DNA from: JAQVUB01 sp033809415
Lineage (GTDB): Bacteria > Verrucomicrobiota > Lentisphaeria > Oligosphaerales > Oligosphaeraceae
Reading direction: 5' to 3'
Assembly (NCBI GenBank): GCA_033809415.1
Contig: JAPXLT010000014.1
Coordinates: 1-34,121 of the forward strand
DNA length: 34,121 nt
A program made the position numbers and the translations under genes. Below the pieces are notes generated by a model. The model ran no database searches. It worked only from the letters and a program-made list of their open reading frames with translations, and was not told the DNA's origin. Within the stretch, counting starts at the first letter, position 1. Every line of letters begins with the position of its first letter. Positions 33,164-34,121 of the stretch are shown piece after piece.

Positions 33164-34121
33164 TCAGTAGCCGTATTCGGCAAGGGCATCCTGACCGAGT
33201 TCGCGCTCGAGCAGGGCTTTGAGATCAATGGAGACACCACGGGTGACACCATCGGCGATCTGCGAGCCTTGTTTCAGGCTTTCCTCTGCACCTTGCAATA
33301 CGAGGGAGGTGTAGAAGCCCAAGGCCGTGGGAGTCATCATGCTTTGCCGCAGCTCGGCGCTGAGTTTGCCATTGCGCCCTGCCAGGATTTTCTGGTAGAG
33401 TTTGCCTGGGCAGGTGATGCCATAGCCAGTGACCGTGCCATCCTTTTCGAAGTTTCTGAACAAGGGATTGACTTCGAAGATGCCGTCCGGGTGCATTTCG
33501 CAGAGTCCGGGCTTGTCGATTCCGAGGTCGAACATGCCTTCACTGCAGACCATGCGTGCAGACTGGACGGTGGTGGCATAGGCGGAATTGGGCAGATGCC
33601 AGCCGACGACAATATGGGCACAGGCACCGTTGTCAAAGAGAATTTCCGTGGCGCAGAGATCAAATCCTTTGACCGGTATCGGTGTCAGCGACGGCAATTT
33701 GTGCGAATAGCCGGTCGAACGCACCTCGAGTGGTTGCAAATTGACAATCTTGATCAGCGCATCATACACATGTACGCCTAGAAACGAAATCGGCGTGTTT
33801 TTCTCGGCAAAATTCGGTGTGGCGAAGAAGCGGGGCTGGTGATTTGGATCGACAACCAAGAGGCGGTCGATCATGTGCCAGACGCAGGATTGAAGGCGGC
33901 CGTAGTGTCCTTTCTGGTAGCGTGCCTCGGCTTCCTTGATGCGGGGGTCGTCGCGTTTGTGAAAATCAATCCCCATCAGGCGCCCGGTGCGCTTGGCAGC
34001 TTGGATCATCGCATGCGTATCCTTGATTGTCGCGGCAGTCGGCTTGGGAACAACGACATCTAGACCAGCTTCGAGCGCGGCAATCGTCGGCGCGGCATGA
34101 ATGTGATCCGGCGTATTGATC
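33164..34121 (-). CDS. Gfo/Idh/MocA oxidoreductase, 5'-truncated by window end
   Basis: Only the C-terminal ~318 residues are present; the gene continues past the right edge. At the edge the frame reads NTPDHIHAAPTIAALEAGLD, then VVVPKPTAATIKDTHAMI, the end of the NAD(P)-binding Rossmann domain, with VPKP in place of the usual EKP. The rest is the alpha/beta substrate domain: GRLMGIDFHKRDDPRI, SFLGVHVYDALIKI (the conserved 'G.H..D' with catalytic-type His and Asp) and GWHLPNSAYATTVQS. The family oxidises or isomerises sugars and inositols; the substrate cannot be told. It is followed by a palindrome and then mreC. Confidence 0.88.
   Translation of the reverse strand, partial: INTPDHIHAAPTIAALEAGLDVVVPKPTAATIKDTHAMIQAAKRTGRLMGIDFHKRDDPRIKEAEARYQKGHYGRLQSCVWHMIDRLLVVDPNHQPRFFATPNFAEKNTPISFLGVHVYDALIKIVNLQPLEVRSTGYSHKLPSLTPIPVKGFDLCATEILFDNGACAHIVVGWHLPNSAYATTVQSARMVCSEGMFDLGIDKPGLCEMHPDGIFEVNPLFRNFEKDGTVTGYGITCPGKLYQKILAGRNGKLSAELRQSMMTPTALGFYTSLVLQGAEESLKQGSQIADGVTRGVSIDLKALLERELGQDALAEYGY

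Overview
The window looks like a chromosomal piece of a Gram-negative-type bacterium with peptidoglycan. The most likely source is the PVC superphylum, in the Lentisphaerota or Kiritimatiellota direction. This is inferred from three things: spacers full of 'AACCACGAAAAGCACGAAA' type repeats, a MurA with Asp in place of the catalytic Cys, and the general gene content. No rRNA or other phylogenetic marker is present to prove it. About 18 complete protein genes, one tRNA and one truncated gene can be supported.

Layout: 1-1219 has no credible gene and is a pile of composite repeats. 1220-3005 is a two-gene ATPase plus TOPRIM-like cassette, probably anti-phage, bracketed by about 40-bp direct repeats and followed at once by tRNA-Arg(TCT). 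3270-6924 holds a CapA-like protein, then murA and murB. 7122-14709 is a plus-strand set of four genes: an SPFH protein with three zinc ribbons, a four-helix membrane protein, and two tandem paralogues with the order zinc ribbon, TIR, TPR-like, transmembrane helix, FGE/SUMF1 domain. From 14770 to 24707 all genes are on the minus strand: an AAC(3)-type acetyltransferase overlapping a double-ATPase peptide ABC protein, an unrecognised protein, asnS, a UPF0104 membrane protein, galE, a DUF4870 protein and cdsA. 25053-28069 (plus) carries a SpoU/TrmH methyltransferase, a nitroreductase and proA. 28127-34121 (minus) carries a serine beta-lactamase-like hydrolase, mrdA (PBP2), mreD, mreC and the C-terminal part of a Gfo/Idh/MocA oxidoreductase.

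Two themes stand out. First, the SPFH/membrane/TIR-FGE cluster looks like a membrane-anchored sensing and NAD-cleaving system. Its last two genes are a recent duplicate pair: their ends are almost identical, their middles have diverged, and a hotspot of about 110 bp lies in the predicted ligand-binding tail of the FGE domain. Second, the spacers are built from a small set of modules: 7-, 9- and 11-bp tandem arrays, a 60-bp module, a 33-bp module and a 'CACGAAA' palindrome. The palindrome lies just 3' of most genes in one orientation and often supplies the stop codon itself. Arrays also reach into gene starts and ends.

Cell-wall functions recur (murA, murB, mreC, mreD, mrdA, and cdsA for phospholipid supply). 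The rest is scattered housekeeping (asnS, proA, galE, an rRNA-type methyltransferase). Functions are assigned from motifs read by eye; no database search was made.
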